From an uncultured Nitrospina sp. (GTDB taxonomy: Bacteria; Nitrospinota; Nitrospinia; Nitrospinales; VA-1): 7,709 nt of DNA. Each line of letters starts with the position of its first letter. Positions within the stretch are counted from its first letter, which is position 1. The DNA is taken from assembly GCA_950072225.1 (NCBI GenBank), contig CATMOP010000088.1, forward strand, positions 1 to 7,709, given 5' to 3'. Under the pieces are notes generated by a model. The model was not told the origin of the DNA. It ran no database searches and saw only the letters and a list, made by a program, of their open reading frames with translations. This document shows positions 1-5,961 of this stretch, one piece after another. The translations under genes were made by a program, and so were the position numbers.

Positions 1-1701
1 GCTGGTGGCATTATGGTAACAGCATCCCACAATCCTAAAGACCAAAACGGAATAAAGCTTTTCCTGCCTTTTCATGGCATGAAGCCGTTACCTTCTGACG
101 ATTGTGACCTGACCCGAAACCTGCTCAAGCAAAACTTCGATGCAATAAAAAAGTTTTCCTTAAAAGGAGGAAGAACCAATTGCCGACAAAAAGCGTTGGC
201 ACTGTTTCAGCATTTTTCTCTACTGCCCAAAAACTCCTGGATTGATTCTCCCGATACTTTAAAAGACCTCATTCTAGTTGTTGACCCTGCTTTCGGGGCT
301 CTCACAGGAATCGCCGCGCAAATTTTTCAGGAAGCCGGGGTCGGAAAAGTATTAGAAGTCAACGCAGGAAAAAATGGCGAGGTAAACCTGCGCTCCGGAG
401 TCGCTGACCTTGAAGGTTGCCCCCGTATCACCGCAGACATGATCTTGAAACCCACCGGGCTTTTCCATTCCCATAAAGCCATCGTCAAACTTTTTCAATT
501 AGGCCGGGCAAACAAAAAATTCGCAGAATCCGGGAAAAAAAGAATTGCAGGAGCCATCTTCGATGCGGATGGGGACCGTTTCTTCCGCCTGGAGTACGAT
601 CCGTTTCAAGATACACTGTGGGTTTTAAGCGGAGACGAGACCGCCATCCTGCAGGCACGGCATTTGCTATCCCGCTTTCCCGAAAATTATACCGGATCGC
701 TTTATATTAATACTGTGGAGAGCGATCTCAATGCTTCCGCCTCCGCCGAGTCAATGGGGCTAACCCCTCTCCTCACGGCCGTTGGCGATAAATGGATCCT
801 GCTTAAAATCCACCTCGCAATATTGCAACAAAAACTATTGATGGCAAAACATTCACCAAAAAAGCAAAAGGAACTTAAAAATAAAATCGCACTACTACAA
901 AAAAAAGGAGTAACAAGAGTGGGGGACCTCCTAAGCCTCGAAGCGTCTATTCCGCCAAGCCAGACCGCGGCAAAAAATAATTTCGCGGTTCTGGCGGTAG
1001 GCAGTGAGGAAACGGGACACAACATCACCACCGCTTTCTTAACGCTCCCCAACTGGAAAGAGGTGCCGATATACTTCGGCAATGGATTAAAAAGTGCTCT
1101 CAACACCTTTTCCGCCACCGAGCATCTGGCAGCCACCCTGTCACCCAAAAGGTATATCCAGTCTGTTCGCCAGCCTTTTTTACCAGGATTCAAATCCACT
1201 CTTTACACATATTATATCCGCCAGGAACTATTCTGCAGGGATTCTCAAGTATGGAGAAAAGTTAAGCGGCTACTATTTCAAAGCGCAAAACAAAGCGGGT
1301 ACTCCGCCAAGACTCGAAACTTCCCTGACGACCCGGATATGTTATATATTTCCCTTTCAGGAGGAAAAGCCGGTATCTTTGTAAGAAATTCCGGTACCGA
1401 AAACAAAATCAGCGTTAACCTGCGTGGAAGAAAATCGGATGCAAGGAAATTGAAAAAAATAGGGCTAGAAATTCTTAAACTTTTATTCTTCCTGCTCAAA
1501 AACCGTGACAGCCTTTTTTATAAAATGGAATTGTATGTCCTCAGCCAAATCGCTTCCCGGCCGGTGATCGATGAAGAGTTGAAAGTTAAGAACCCGTACA
1601 AGTCCAGACTGATTAACGAAATGAGAAAGCAGAACCTTATTCAATTAAGCCTCGAGGGAAACCGCCTGACTCCTCTTGGCAAATGGTACATAAATCACTA
1701 G
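1..1701 (+). CDS. Divergent phosphohexomutase (phosphomannomutase/phosphoglucomutase superfamily), 5' partial
   Basis: The reading frame is open from base 1, so the true start lies upstream and 566 residues are visible. Four hallmark loops of alpha-D-phosphohexomutases appear in order (numbered from base 1). They are the active-site serine loop TASHNP with Ser9, the metal-binding DADGDR at 188-193, the sugar-binding loop GSEETGH at 334-340 (usual form GEESGH), and the phosphate-binding RNSGTEN at 462-468 (usual form RxSGTEP, so Asn replaces Pro). Such enzymes move phosphate between C1 and C6 of hexose phosphates in the cytoplasm, feeding polysaccharide or glycogen metabolism. Two parts are unusual. 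About 67 residues separate VGDKWI (261-266) from GSEETGH, including a Lys/Gln-rich helical stretch, where I expect about 15-20. The last ~65 residues (about 504-566) look like a winged-helix domain. Codon use looks more A-rich than in the downstream cluster. The family is secure; the substrate is unknown. Confidence 0.85.
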   Translation, partial: AGGIMVTASHNPKDQNGIKLFLPFHGMKPLPSDDCDLTRNLLKQNFDAIKKFSLKGGRTNCRQKALALFQHFSLLPKNSWIDSPDTLKDLILVVDPAFGALTGIAAQIFQEAGVGKVLEVNAGKNGEVNLRSGVADLEGCPRITADMILKPTGLFHSHKAIVKLFQLGRANKKFAESGKKRIAGAIFDADGDRFFRLEYDPFQDTLWVLSGDETAILQARHLLSRFPENYTGSLYINTVESDLNASASAESMGLTPLLTAVGDKWILLKIHLAILQQKLLMAKHSPKKQKELKNKIALLQKKGVTRVGDLLSLEASIPPSQTAAKNNFAVLAVGSEETGHNITTAFLTLPNWKEVPIYFGNGLKSALNTFSATEHLAATLSPKRYIQSVRQPFLPGFKSTLYTYYIRQELFCRDSQVWRKVKRLLFQSAKQSGYSAKTRNFPDDPDMLYISLSGGKAGIFVRNSGTENKISVNLRGRKSDARKLKKIGLEILKLLFFLLKNRDSLFYKMELYVLSQIASRPVIDEELKVKNPYKSRLINEMRKQNLIQLSLEGNRLTPLGKWYINH

Positions 1702-1819
1702 CCGGCGAACCGCCGGTGGCAAAGTGCACGTGATACTCTTCCTTAGCTTTTACCCGTACCGGGCATGAAATTTATGGTAGCGGATACCACGCATGCCCCG
1801 AAGCGGGTACATCGGTGGC
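1701..1819 (+). repeat. Intergenic repeat, copy A (longest copy)
   Basis: This fills the gap between the convergent mutase and queC genes. Its first 47 bases (1701-1747) align without gaps to 7046-7092, with 39 of 47 bases identical by hand count. Its second half (from CTTAG at 1742 to the GCATGCCCCG block at 1791-1800 and beyond) aligns with copy B near 4041-4108, with one single-base gap. It begins with a perfect 6-bp hairpin, CCGGCG (1702-1707), loop AAC, CGCCGG (1711-1716). It also carries a 4-bp CCCG/CGGG hairpin at 1797-1807. The 7-mer CGGTGGC occurs at 1714-1720 and again at 1813-1819. No U-tract follows either hairpin, so it is not a textbook terminator. Its function is unknown. Confidence 0.7.
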
Positions 1820-2508
1820 TAAAGGATTTTAGCGTATTCAATCGGGTCTTCCAATCCGGCTTCTTGAAACCCTTTCAGGCGTAGTTGACAACTATCGCAC
1901 ACCCCACACGATTTTCCTTCTTCGCCGGGATTGTAGCAACTATGGGTCATGGCAAAATCCACCCCCAGTTGCAGACCTTTTTGGATGATCTCCCCTTTGT
2001 TTAGTTTGATCAATGGGGTGTGGATTTTCATGCGGTTTTTTCCTTCCACTCCGGCTTTGGTGGCGAGGTTGGCAAGAGTTTCAAAGGCGGTGATGAACTC
2101 GGGGCGGCAATCGGGGTAACCGCTGTAGTCGATAGCGTTGACCCCGATAAAAATATCGTTGGCTTCTTTTACCTCCGCGTAAGCCAAACAGAATGAAAGA
2201 AAAATGGTGTTGCGGGCGGGAACATAGGTGACAGGAATTTCTGATCCCATTTCTTTTTGATCACGGTCGGTTGGAACTTCGATGGAATCGGTCAGTGCCG
2301 AGCCGCCGAATTGGCGAAGATCAATTTTGACAATTTGATGGTCGACCACGGCAAAATGCTTGGCGATATCTTGGGCTCGATCCACCTCTATATGGTGGCG
2401 CTGGCCATAGTCGAAGGTGAGGGCGAAGAGGTCAAACCCCGCCCTTTTTGCTATGGCCAGGGTGGTGGTGGAGTCTAGTCCTCCGCTCAATAAAACAACT
2501 GCTTTCAT
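1819..2508 (-). CDS. queC: 7-cyano-7-deazaguanine synthase QueC
   Basis: QueC converts 7-carboxy-7-deazaguanine plus ammonia and ATP to preQ0, an intermediate of queuosine made for tRNA position 34. The protein opens with MKAVVLLSGGLDSTTTL, the PP-loop ATP pyrophosphatase motif SGGLDS at residues 8-13. It ends with the family's zinc-binding cysteines C191, C201, C204 and C207 in a CYNPGEEGKSCGVCDSC context. I chose the ATG at 2508 (229 aa) because family members normally begin a few residues before the PP-loop. In-frame ATGs at 2523 and 2574 would add 5 or 22 poorly conserved residues. None of the three has a clear Shine-Dalgarno sequence, so the start is not settled. The gene stands alone on the minus strand, convergent with the mutase and divergent from ffh. 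No other queuosine gene is in the window. Confidence 0.95.
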   Translation of the reverse strand: MKAVVLLSGGLDSTTTLAIAKRAGFDLFALTFDYGQRHHIEVDRAQDIAKHFAVVDHQIVKIDLRQFGGSALTDSIEVPTDRDQKEMGSEIPVTYVPARNTIFLSFCLAYAEVKEANDIFIGVNAIDYSGYPDCRPEFITAFETLANLATKAGVEGKNRMKIHTPLIKLNKGEIIQKGLQLGVDFAMTHSCYNPGEEGKSCGVCDSCQLRLKGFQEAGLEDPIEYAKIL

Positions 2509-2580
2509 GGGATTTACCGACATTTTTGTGTTCTGGTCCAGGAGGTCAATTCTTACTTTAATGCCCTTGCGCATTGAGGG

Positions 2581-2609
2581 TTGTTATTATATACTGATCC
2601 GCTTAAAAT
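2581..2609 (+). promoter_or_regulatory. Candidate sigma70-type promoter for ffh
   Basis: TTGTTA at 2581-2586 resembles the -35 consensus. It is followed after exactly 17 bases by TAAAAT at 2604-2609, one mismatch from the -10 consensus. Transcription would start near 2616, leaving a leader of about 40 bases before the ffh ATG. The element overlaps the candidate queC -10 on the opposite strand, so the two divergent genes may compete for polymerase. This is a visual call only. Confidence 0.5.
2586..2591 (-). promoter_or_regulatory. Candidate -10 element for queC
   Basis: Read on the minus strand, this is a perfect TATAAT hexamer about 80 bases upstream of the preferred queC start. Transcription would begin near 2577-2579, giving a leader of about 70 bases if translation starts at 2508. 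No convincing -35 hexamer lies 16-18 bases upstream, so support rests on the -10 alone. It overlaps the candidate ffh promoter on the other strand. Confidence 0.4.
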
Positions 2610-2622
2610 AAACCTGATAGTC

Positions 2623-2639
2623 CCCTTTAATTTAAAGGG
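2623..2639. repeat. 17-bp perfect inverted repeat in the predicted ffh leader
   Basis: CCCTTTAATTTAAAGGG has 8-bp arms around a single central T. It falls about 7-23 bases after the predicted ffh transcription start and 16 bases before the ATG. As DNA it resembles a dimeric-protein operator. As RNA it could form a 6-bp stem with a 5-base loop. It is too far from the ATG for its AAAGGG arm to serve as a normal Shine-Dalgarno sequence. Confidence 0.6.
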
Positions 2640-2655
2640 TTTAGCCCGATTTTAC

Positions 2656-4002
2656 ATGTTTGATAATTTATCCGATCGCCTGGAGGCGATCTACAAAAAA
2701 TTAAAGGGTCGCGGAGTCCTGAAAGAAGCCGATGTCGATGCAGCTCTGCGTGAAATTCGAGTCGCGTTGATCGAAGCGGATGTCAGCCTGCCGGTAATCG
2801 AAGATTTCATTTTAGAAGTCCGGGAAAAGGCTGTGGGTCAGGAGGTATTGAAAAGCCTGACTCCGGGACATCAAATGGTCAAGATTGTCAATGATGACCT
2901 GACCCATTTGCTGGGCGACGAGTTTGTCGATATTCAGTTTGCTGCAAAGCCGCCAACGATTATTTTGATGGCGGGTCTGCAAGGGTCGGGGAAAACCACC
3001 ACTGTAGGCAAGTTGGCCAAACGGTTTAAGGAAAAAGGAAAAAACTGTCTTCTCGTTCCTGCCGATGTTTACCGCCCGGCGGCGATTGAGCAGTTGCATG
3101 TTTTGGGACGTGAACTTGGTGTGGAAGTGTTTGACGCCGGGGAAGAAAAAGACCCGATAGCTATCTGCAAAAAAGCGCTGGATGAAGCGGTCAACAAAAT
3201 GAGCCAGGTGGTGCTGATCGATACTGCGGGCCGCCAGCAGGTCGATGATGTCTTGATGGAAGAGTTAAGGCGGATCAAGGAAACGGTTCAGCCGCACGAA
3301 GTGTTGTTTGTGGCGGATGCGATGATGGGCCAGCAGTCTGCCGATATTGCTAAAACGTTTGATGATGCCATCGGTATTGATGGCGTGATCCTGACCAAAA
3401 TGGATGGGGATGCGCGCGGTGGCGCAGCGTTTTCTATCAAGAGGGTAACTGGCAAACCCATTCGCTTTGTAGGAATGGGAGAAAAGCTTGATGCGCTTGA
3501 GCCGTTTCACCCGGACCGGATTGTTTCCCGTATTCTGGGCATGGGCGATGTCATGTCCCTGGTCGAAAAGGCAGAGCAGACCTTCGAGTTGGAGGAGCAG
3601 GAAAAATTACAGAAAAAAATTAAGGCCAACGCCTTCACTCTGGAAGATTTCCGCGACCAGTTGAAACAAGTACAGAAAATGGGGTCCATGGAGCAGTTGT
3701 TGGGAATGATTCCCGGTGCCGGAAAACTAAAGGGATTAAAAATCGATGACCGTGCTTTTGTCCAGGTGGAAGCGATCATCAACTCCATGACTGCGGCGGA
3801 GCGCGGACGGCACAACATGATTAATGCCAGCAGAAAGCGTAGAATCGCCCAGGGAAGTGGTACCAAGGTGAACGATGTCAACAAGTTGTTGAAGCAGTTC
3901 TCGCAAATGCAAAAGATGATGAAAAAGATTTCCCGTGGCGGTGGCCTCAACTTCGGCAGTCTTATGGGAGGACGCGGAATGCCAGGGGGCCGGTTCTTTT
4001 AA
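2656..4002 (+). CDS. ffh: Signal recognition particle protein Ffh (SRP54 homologue)
   Basis: This is the GTPase that binds signal sequences on nascent membrane proteins with 4.5S RNA and hands ribosomes to FtsY at the inner membrane. The 448-residue product has the full architecture. The N domain starts MFDNLSDRLEAIYKKLKGRG. The G domain has P-loop GLQGSGKTT at 107-115, DTAGR at 189-193 and TKMDGDARGG at 247-256. The methionine-rich M domain includes the RNA-binding RKRRIAQGSGT at 393-403 and a Gly-rich tail. I chose ATG 2656 because family members begin at this MFDNL; the frame continues upstream only into unrelated sequence. No clear Shine-Dalgarno sequence precedes it. It heads the + strand translation cluster, with a 158-base gap carrying repeat copy B before rpsP. 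Confidence 0.98.
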   Translation: MFDNLSDRLEAIYKKLKGRGVLKEADVDAALREIRVALIEADVSLPVIEDFILEVREKAVGQEVLKSLTPGHQMVKIVNDDLTHLLGDEFVDIQFAAKPPTIILMAGLQGSGKTTTVGKLAKRFKEKGKNCLLVPADVYRPAAIEQLHVLGRELGVEVFDAGEEKDPIAICKKALDEAVNKMSQVVLIDTAGRQQVDDVLMEELRRIKETVQPHEVLFVADAMMGQQSADIAKTFDDAIGIDGVILTKMDGDARGGAAFSIKRVTGKPIRFVGMGEKLDALEPFHPDRIVSRILGMGDVMSLVEKAEQTFELEEQEKLQKKIKANAFTLEDFRDQLKQVQKMGSMEQLLGMIPGAGKLKGLKIDDRAFVQVEAIINSMTAAERGRHNMINASRKRRIAQGSGTKVNDVNKLLKQFSQMQKMMKKISRGGGLNFGSLMGGRGMPGGRFF

Positions 4003-4020
4003 AGGGAGTTTGTTATTTAT

Positions 4021-4120
4021 TGGCGGCTGTTGTTCCCTTTCTTAGTTTTTACCCTTTCAGGCCCATGAAGACTAATGAAGAGGACATCACGCATGCCCCG
4101 AAGGGGTATTCAATGGCCGC
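4021..4120 (+). repeat. Intergenic repeat, copy B
   Basis: This lies in the 158-base gap between ffh and rpsP. CTTAGTTTTTACCC (4041-4054) and CATCACGCATGCCCCGAAGG (4085-4104) match copy A blocks, with only one base of spacing difference between CTTAG and GCATGC. It carries a CCCC-GAA-GGGG hairpin at 4096-4106. The ends contain GCGGC (4023-4027) and GCCGC (4116-4120), which could pair and close the whole element. It lacks the first ~40 bases (CCGGCG hairpin and CACGTGATA) seen in copies A and C. Its effect on the ffh-rpsP transcript is unknown. Confidence 0.65.
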
Positions 4121-4125
4121 ATATC

Positions 4126-4153
4126 TACCGGGCTAGGCCCGTAACATAGGAGG
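4126..4153 (+). promoter_or_regulatory. rpsP leader hairpin and Shine-Dalgarno sequence
   Basis: A 5-bp stem, CGGGC (4129-4133), loop TAG, GCCCG (4137-4141), lies directly before the strong ribosome-binding site AGGAGG at 4148-4153. That site sits 7 bases before a TTG codon and decides the rpsP start. Whether the hairpin regulates S16 synthesis or is chance is unknown. Confidence 0.55.
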
Positions 4154-4160
4154 AAGTAAA

Positions 4161-4406
4161 TTGGCAGTTGTAATTCGATTAACTCGGCGAGGAGCAAAAA
4201 AGAAACCCTTTTACCGGATTGTGGCGGCAGATTCCCGAATGCCAAGAGATGGCAGGTTTCTTGAGATTCTGGGAACCTACGATCCCCTGAATGATGAAGT
4301 GGGTTGTAAGATCGACGCGGAAAAAGCCGTGGCTTGGATCAAAAAAGGCGCCAAACCCAGCAAAACCGTGGAGACCCTCTTTAAAAAAGCCGGGGTCGGG
4401 GTTTAG
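4161..4406 (+). CDS. rpsP: 30S ribosomal protein S16
   Basis: S16 binds 16S rRNA early in small-subunit assembly. The 81-residue product is the usual length. It carries the family's opening VVIRLTRRGAKKKPFYRIV, then ADSRMPRDGRFLEILGTYDP, and the helical segment EKAVAWIKKGAKPSKTVETLFKKAGV. The start is TTG at 4161, supported by AGGAGG 7 bases upstream and by the family's conserved beginning; no suitable ATG exists. It belongs to the widespread ffh-rpsP-khpA-rimM-trmD-rplS order. It is separated from khpA by 110 bases that include a 15-bp tandem array. Confidence 0.97.
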   Translation: MAVVIRLTRRGAKKKPFYRIVAADSRMPRDGRFLEILGTYDPLNDEVGCKIDAEKAVAWIKKGAKPSKTVETLFKKAGVGV

Positions 4407-4451
4407 ATTCGTAAAATTTCATTTCGCAAAATCACAATTCGTAAAAAGCGT
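4407..4451 (+). repeat. Three tandem 15-bp direct repeats after rpsP
   Basis: The core TTCGYAAAA occurs at 4408-4416, 4423-4431 and 4438-4446, exactly 15 bases apart. The units are 4407-4421, 4422-4436 and 4437-4451. The array starts on the first base after the rpsP stop codon. It is short and A/T-rich and could be a microsatellite remnant or a protein-binding site. Just after it lies a small inverted repeat, CTTGA (4456-4460) and TCAAG (4463-4467). Confidence 0.7.
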
Positions 4452-4506
4452 GAAGCTTGAGTTCAAGTTGCTCCTCTCCAGTTCGGGATTCAGTTCTTGT
4501 AAACTC

Positions 4507-4514
4507 GGAGGGAG
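4507..4514 (+). promoter_or_regulatory. Ribosome-binding site for khpA
   Basis: GGAGGGAG ends 2 bases before the GTG at 4517, and its GGAGG core ends 5 bases before it. It decides the GTG start over a longer upstream reading frame that lacks family similarity. Confidence 0.75.
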
Positions 4515-4516
4515 TT

Positions 4517-4747
4517 GTGAAAAATCTTGTTATGACGATGGTGAAAGCGCTAGTGGACAAACCGGACGAAGTTAGTTTGCGGGAAGTGGAAGGTGAAAAA
4601 ACAACAGTGCTGGAATTGAGAGTCGCGAAAGAAGATCTGGGCAAGGTGATTGGCAAGCAGGGGAAAACGGCTAAGGCCATGCGCACTATCCTGAACGCGA
4701 CGGCAACCAAATTGAAAAAACGGGCTGTACTGGAAATTATCGAGTGA
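4517..4747 (+). CDS. khpA: KH-domain RNA-binding protein KhpA (YlqC family)
   Basis: This is a 76-residue single KH domain. The family motif is clear: LELRVAKEDLGKVIGKQGKTAKAMRTIL, with the RNA-contacting G-x-x-G loop GKQG, preceded by LVDKPDEVSLREVEGE. In Gram-positive bacteria KhpA pairs with KhpB (EloR/Jag) to bind RNA and influence cell division; its role in other phyla is less clear. The GTG start gives the usual family length and has a strong Shine-Dalgarno sequence. The stop codon is separated by one base from the rimM ATG, indicating translational coupling. KhpA lies between rpsP and rimM in many phyla, which supports the call. Confidence 0.93.
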   Translation: MKNLVMTMVKALVDKPDEVSLREVEGEKTTVLELRVAKEDLGKVIGKQGKTAKAMRTILNATATKLKKRAVLEIIE

Positions 4748-4748
4748 T

Positions 4749-5258
4749 ATGGATTGGATTCCAGTTGGCAAACTTGCCCGCACTCACGGCCTGAAAGGGG
4801 AGTTGAAGTTTTATCCCCATGACCCGGATGGGTTCGAATTTGCGGGCGGACAGACCGTGAGGCTGGCCGGGACAAAAAAGAAATTAAAGGTACAATCGAT
4901 TCGTGGGGCTAATGTGCCCTTCATTATCAAGTTAGAGGGAATTGACGACATCGAATCTGCCAAACCCCTGACCGGGGAGGAAGTTCTGGCAAACCGCGAG
5001 GATTTTAAATCTCTGCCGCAAGGGGAGTATTACCGATTCGAGATCGAAGGACTTGAGGTCTTCGATGAAGAGGGCCATCCTTGCGGGATCATCGAAGACA
5101 TCATCCCCACGGGGAGTAATGATGTGTACGTGGTGCGAAACGGGGATTTGGAGTGGATGCTCCCTATGATTGATTCGGTGGTCAAGTCCATCGACCTGGA
5201 ACAGGGTAAACTGGTTTTTCATCGCATTGAGGGTTTGTTTGAGGACACTCCGGTTTGA
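4749..5258 (+). CDS. rimM: Ribosome maturation factor RimM
   Basis: RimM binds S19 and the 30S head and is needed for late 16S rRNA processing and assembly. The 169-residue product has the N-terminal RimM domain, with the motif VGKLARTHGLKGELKFYPH at 6-24. A PRC-barrel domain follows, introduced by LPQGEYYRFEIEGLEV from residue 89. Length is normal. The ATG is one base after the khpA stop and has no strong Shine-Dalgarno sequence of its own, consistent with coupled translation. The end overlaps the start of trmD by 20 bases. Confidence 0.96.
   Translation: MDWIPVGKLARTHGLKGELKFYPHDPDGFEFAGGQTVRLAGTKKKLKVQSIRGANVPFIIKLEGIDDIESAKPLTGEEVLANREDFKSLPQGEYYRFEIEGLEVFDEEGHPCGIIEDIIPTGSNDVYVVRNGDLEWMLPMIDSVVKSIDLEQGKLVFHRIEGLFEDTPV
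5229..5233 (+). promoter_or_regulatory. Ribosome-binding site for trmD, inside rimM
   Basis: GAGGG lies within the last codons of rimM, 5 bases before TTG 5239. It is the only well-placed Shine-Dalgarno sequence in this frame near the conserved FDIVSIFP beginning, so it fixes the overlapping TTG as the likely trmD start. Confidence 0.65.
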
Positions 5259-5949
5259 CATTGTCAGCATATTTCCGGGGATGTTTGAATCTCCTTTTGC
5301 GGACAGCATTATTCAGCGGGCCTGGGAAGAAGGATTGCTGGATCTTCGCGTTCATGATTTGCGTGACTACAGCCTGAATAAACACAGGAAGGTGGATGAC
5401 ACCCCTTTTGGCGGCGGGGTGGGCATGGTCATGAATGTCGAGCCCATTGCTCGTGTCATTGCAGCGATTAAAAAGGAAGTTCCTGAAACCCGAACGATAT
5501 TATTATCTCCGGGAGGCCGGCCTTTCGATCAAGAGAAAGCCTGGGAGCTCTCTCGTTTGCCGAGTCTGACTCTAATCTGCGGTCGCTATGAGGGTATTGA
5601 CGAGCGGGTGCGACTGCATTTTGTCGATGAGGAAATTTCCATAGGAGATTATGTATTAACCGGCGGGGAAATTCCTGCCATGGTTCTCGTTGAGGCCATA
5701 TCAAGGTTGGTGCCGGGGGTGCTGGGCGATCCGGAATCGGTAGTGGAAGAATCTTTTACGGATGGCTTACTGGAATATCCGCAATACACTCGGCCCCGGG
5801 ATTATCAAGGGTTCAAGGTGCCGGAGATTCTGATCTCTGGAGACCATAAAAAAATACGCGACTGGCAAAAGGCGGAAGCGGTGAAAAAAACTGCGCGGGT
5901 TCGGCCCGATCTGCTCAAAAAAAATAAACAGCAGGATAAAGGGTCTTGA
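5239..5949 (+). CDS. trmD: tRNA (guanine37-N1)-methyltransferase TrmD
   Basis: TrmD uses S-adenosylmethionine to make m1G37 beside the anticodon, preventing +1 frameshifts; it acts as a cytoplasmic homodimer. The 236-residue product shows the SPOUT trefoil-knot signature: LLSPGGRPFDQEKAWELS, GRYEGIDERV at 115-124 and IGDYVLTGGE at 135-144. The C-terminal segment is SFTDGLLEYPQYTRP, with the family's catalytic aspartate at D175. I chose TTG 5239 (MRTLRFDIVSIFPGMF). The frame extends upstream but encodes nothing family-like, and TTG has a good ribosome-binding site. This start overlaps rimM by 20 bases. The stop is 12 bases before the next methyltransferase gene. Confidence 0.97.
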   Translation: MRTLRFDIVSIFPGMFESPFADSIIQRAWEEGLLDLRVHDLRDYSLNKHRKVDDTPFGGGVGMVMNVEPIARVIAAIKKEVPETRTILLSPGGRPFDQEKAWELSRLPSLTLICGRYEGIDERVRLHFVDEEISIGDYVLTGGEIPAMVLVEAISRLVPGVLGDPESVVEESFTDGLLEYPQYTRPRDYQGFKVPEILISGDHKKIRDWQKAEAVKKTARVRPDLLKKNKQQDKGS

Positions 5950-5952
5950 TAC

Positions 5953-5956
5953 AGGA
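5953..5956 (+). promoter_or_regulatory. Ribosome-binding site for the second SPOUT gene
   Basis: AGGA stands 5 bases before TTG 5962. An in-frame stop lies just upstream at 5947-5949, where the same TGA ends trmD. TTG is the only usual start codon between that stop and the conserved beginning of the protein. Confidence 0.6.
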
Positions 5957-5961
5957 CATCA

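Noticed and set aside
702..1199. Antisense 165-codon frame within the mutase.
   Set aside because: It lies wholly opposite a gene with clear catalytic motifs, has no recognisable motif, and is typical of shadow frames.
1701..1819. CRISPR array or tRNA in the intergenic gaps.
   Set aside because: The repeats are far apart and single, with no regular spacers. No cloverleaf or CCA-type acceptor pairing was found in any gap.
1765..1884. Small open reading frame through repeat copy A (39 codons) with a partner in copy B (4065-4136, 23 codons); both read T-H-A-P-K in the same frame.
   Set aside because: The shared peptide follows from the conserved hairpin DNA. The rest diverges, neither has a good Shine-Dalgarno sequence, the copy A frame runs antisense into queC, and copy C lacks this section.
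2508..2574. Longer QueC starting at ATG 2574 (251 aa).
   Set aside because: The 22 extra residues do not resemble QueC N termini and no ribosome-binding site supports that start.
2509..2575. Possible preQ1 riboswitch in the queC leader.
   Set aside because: I see no compact stem-loop followed by an A-rich tail and pseudoknot partner near the start. QueC acts upstream of preQ1, and a promoter-like element leaves only ~70 bases.
2581..2655. N-terminal extension of Ffh from TTG 2581.
   Set aside because: The extension covers the promoter-like and palindromic region and lacks similarity to Ffh. The family begins at MFDNL.
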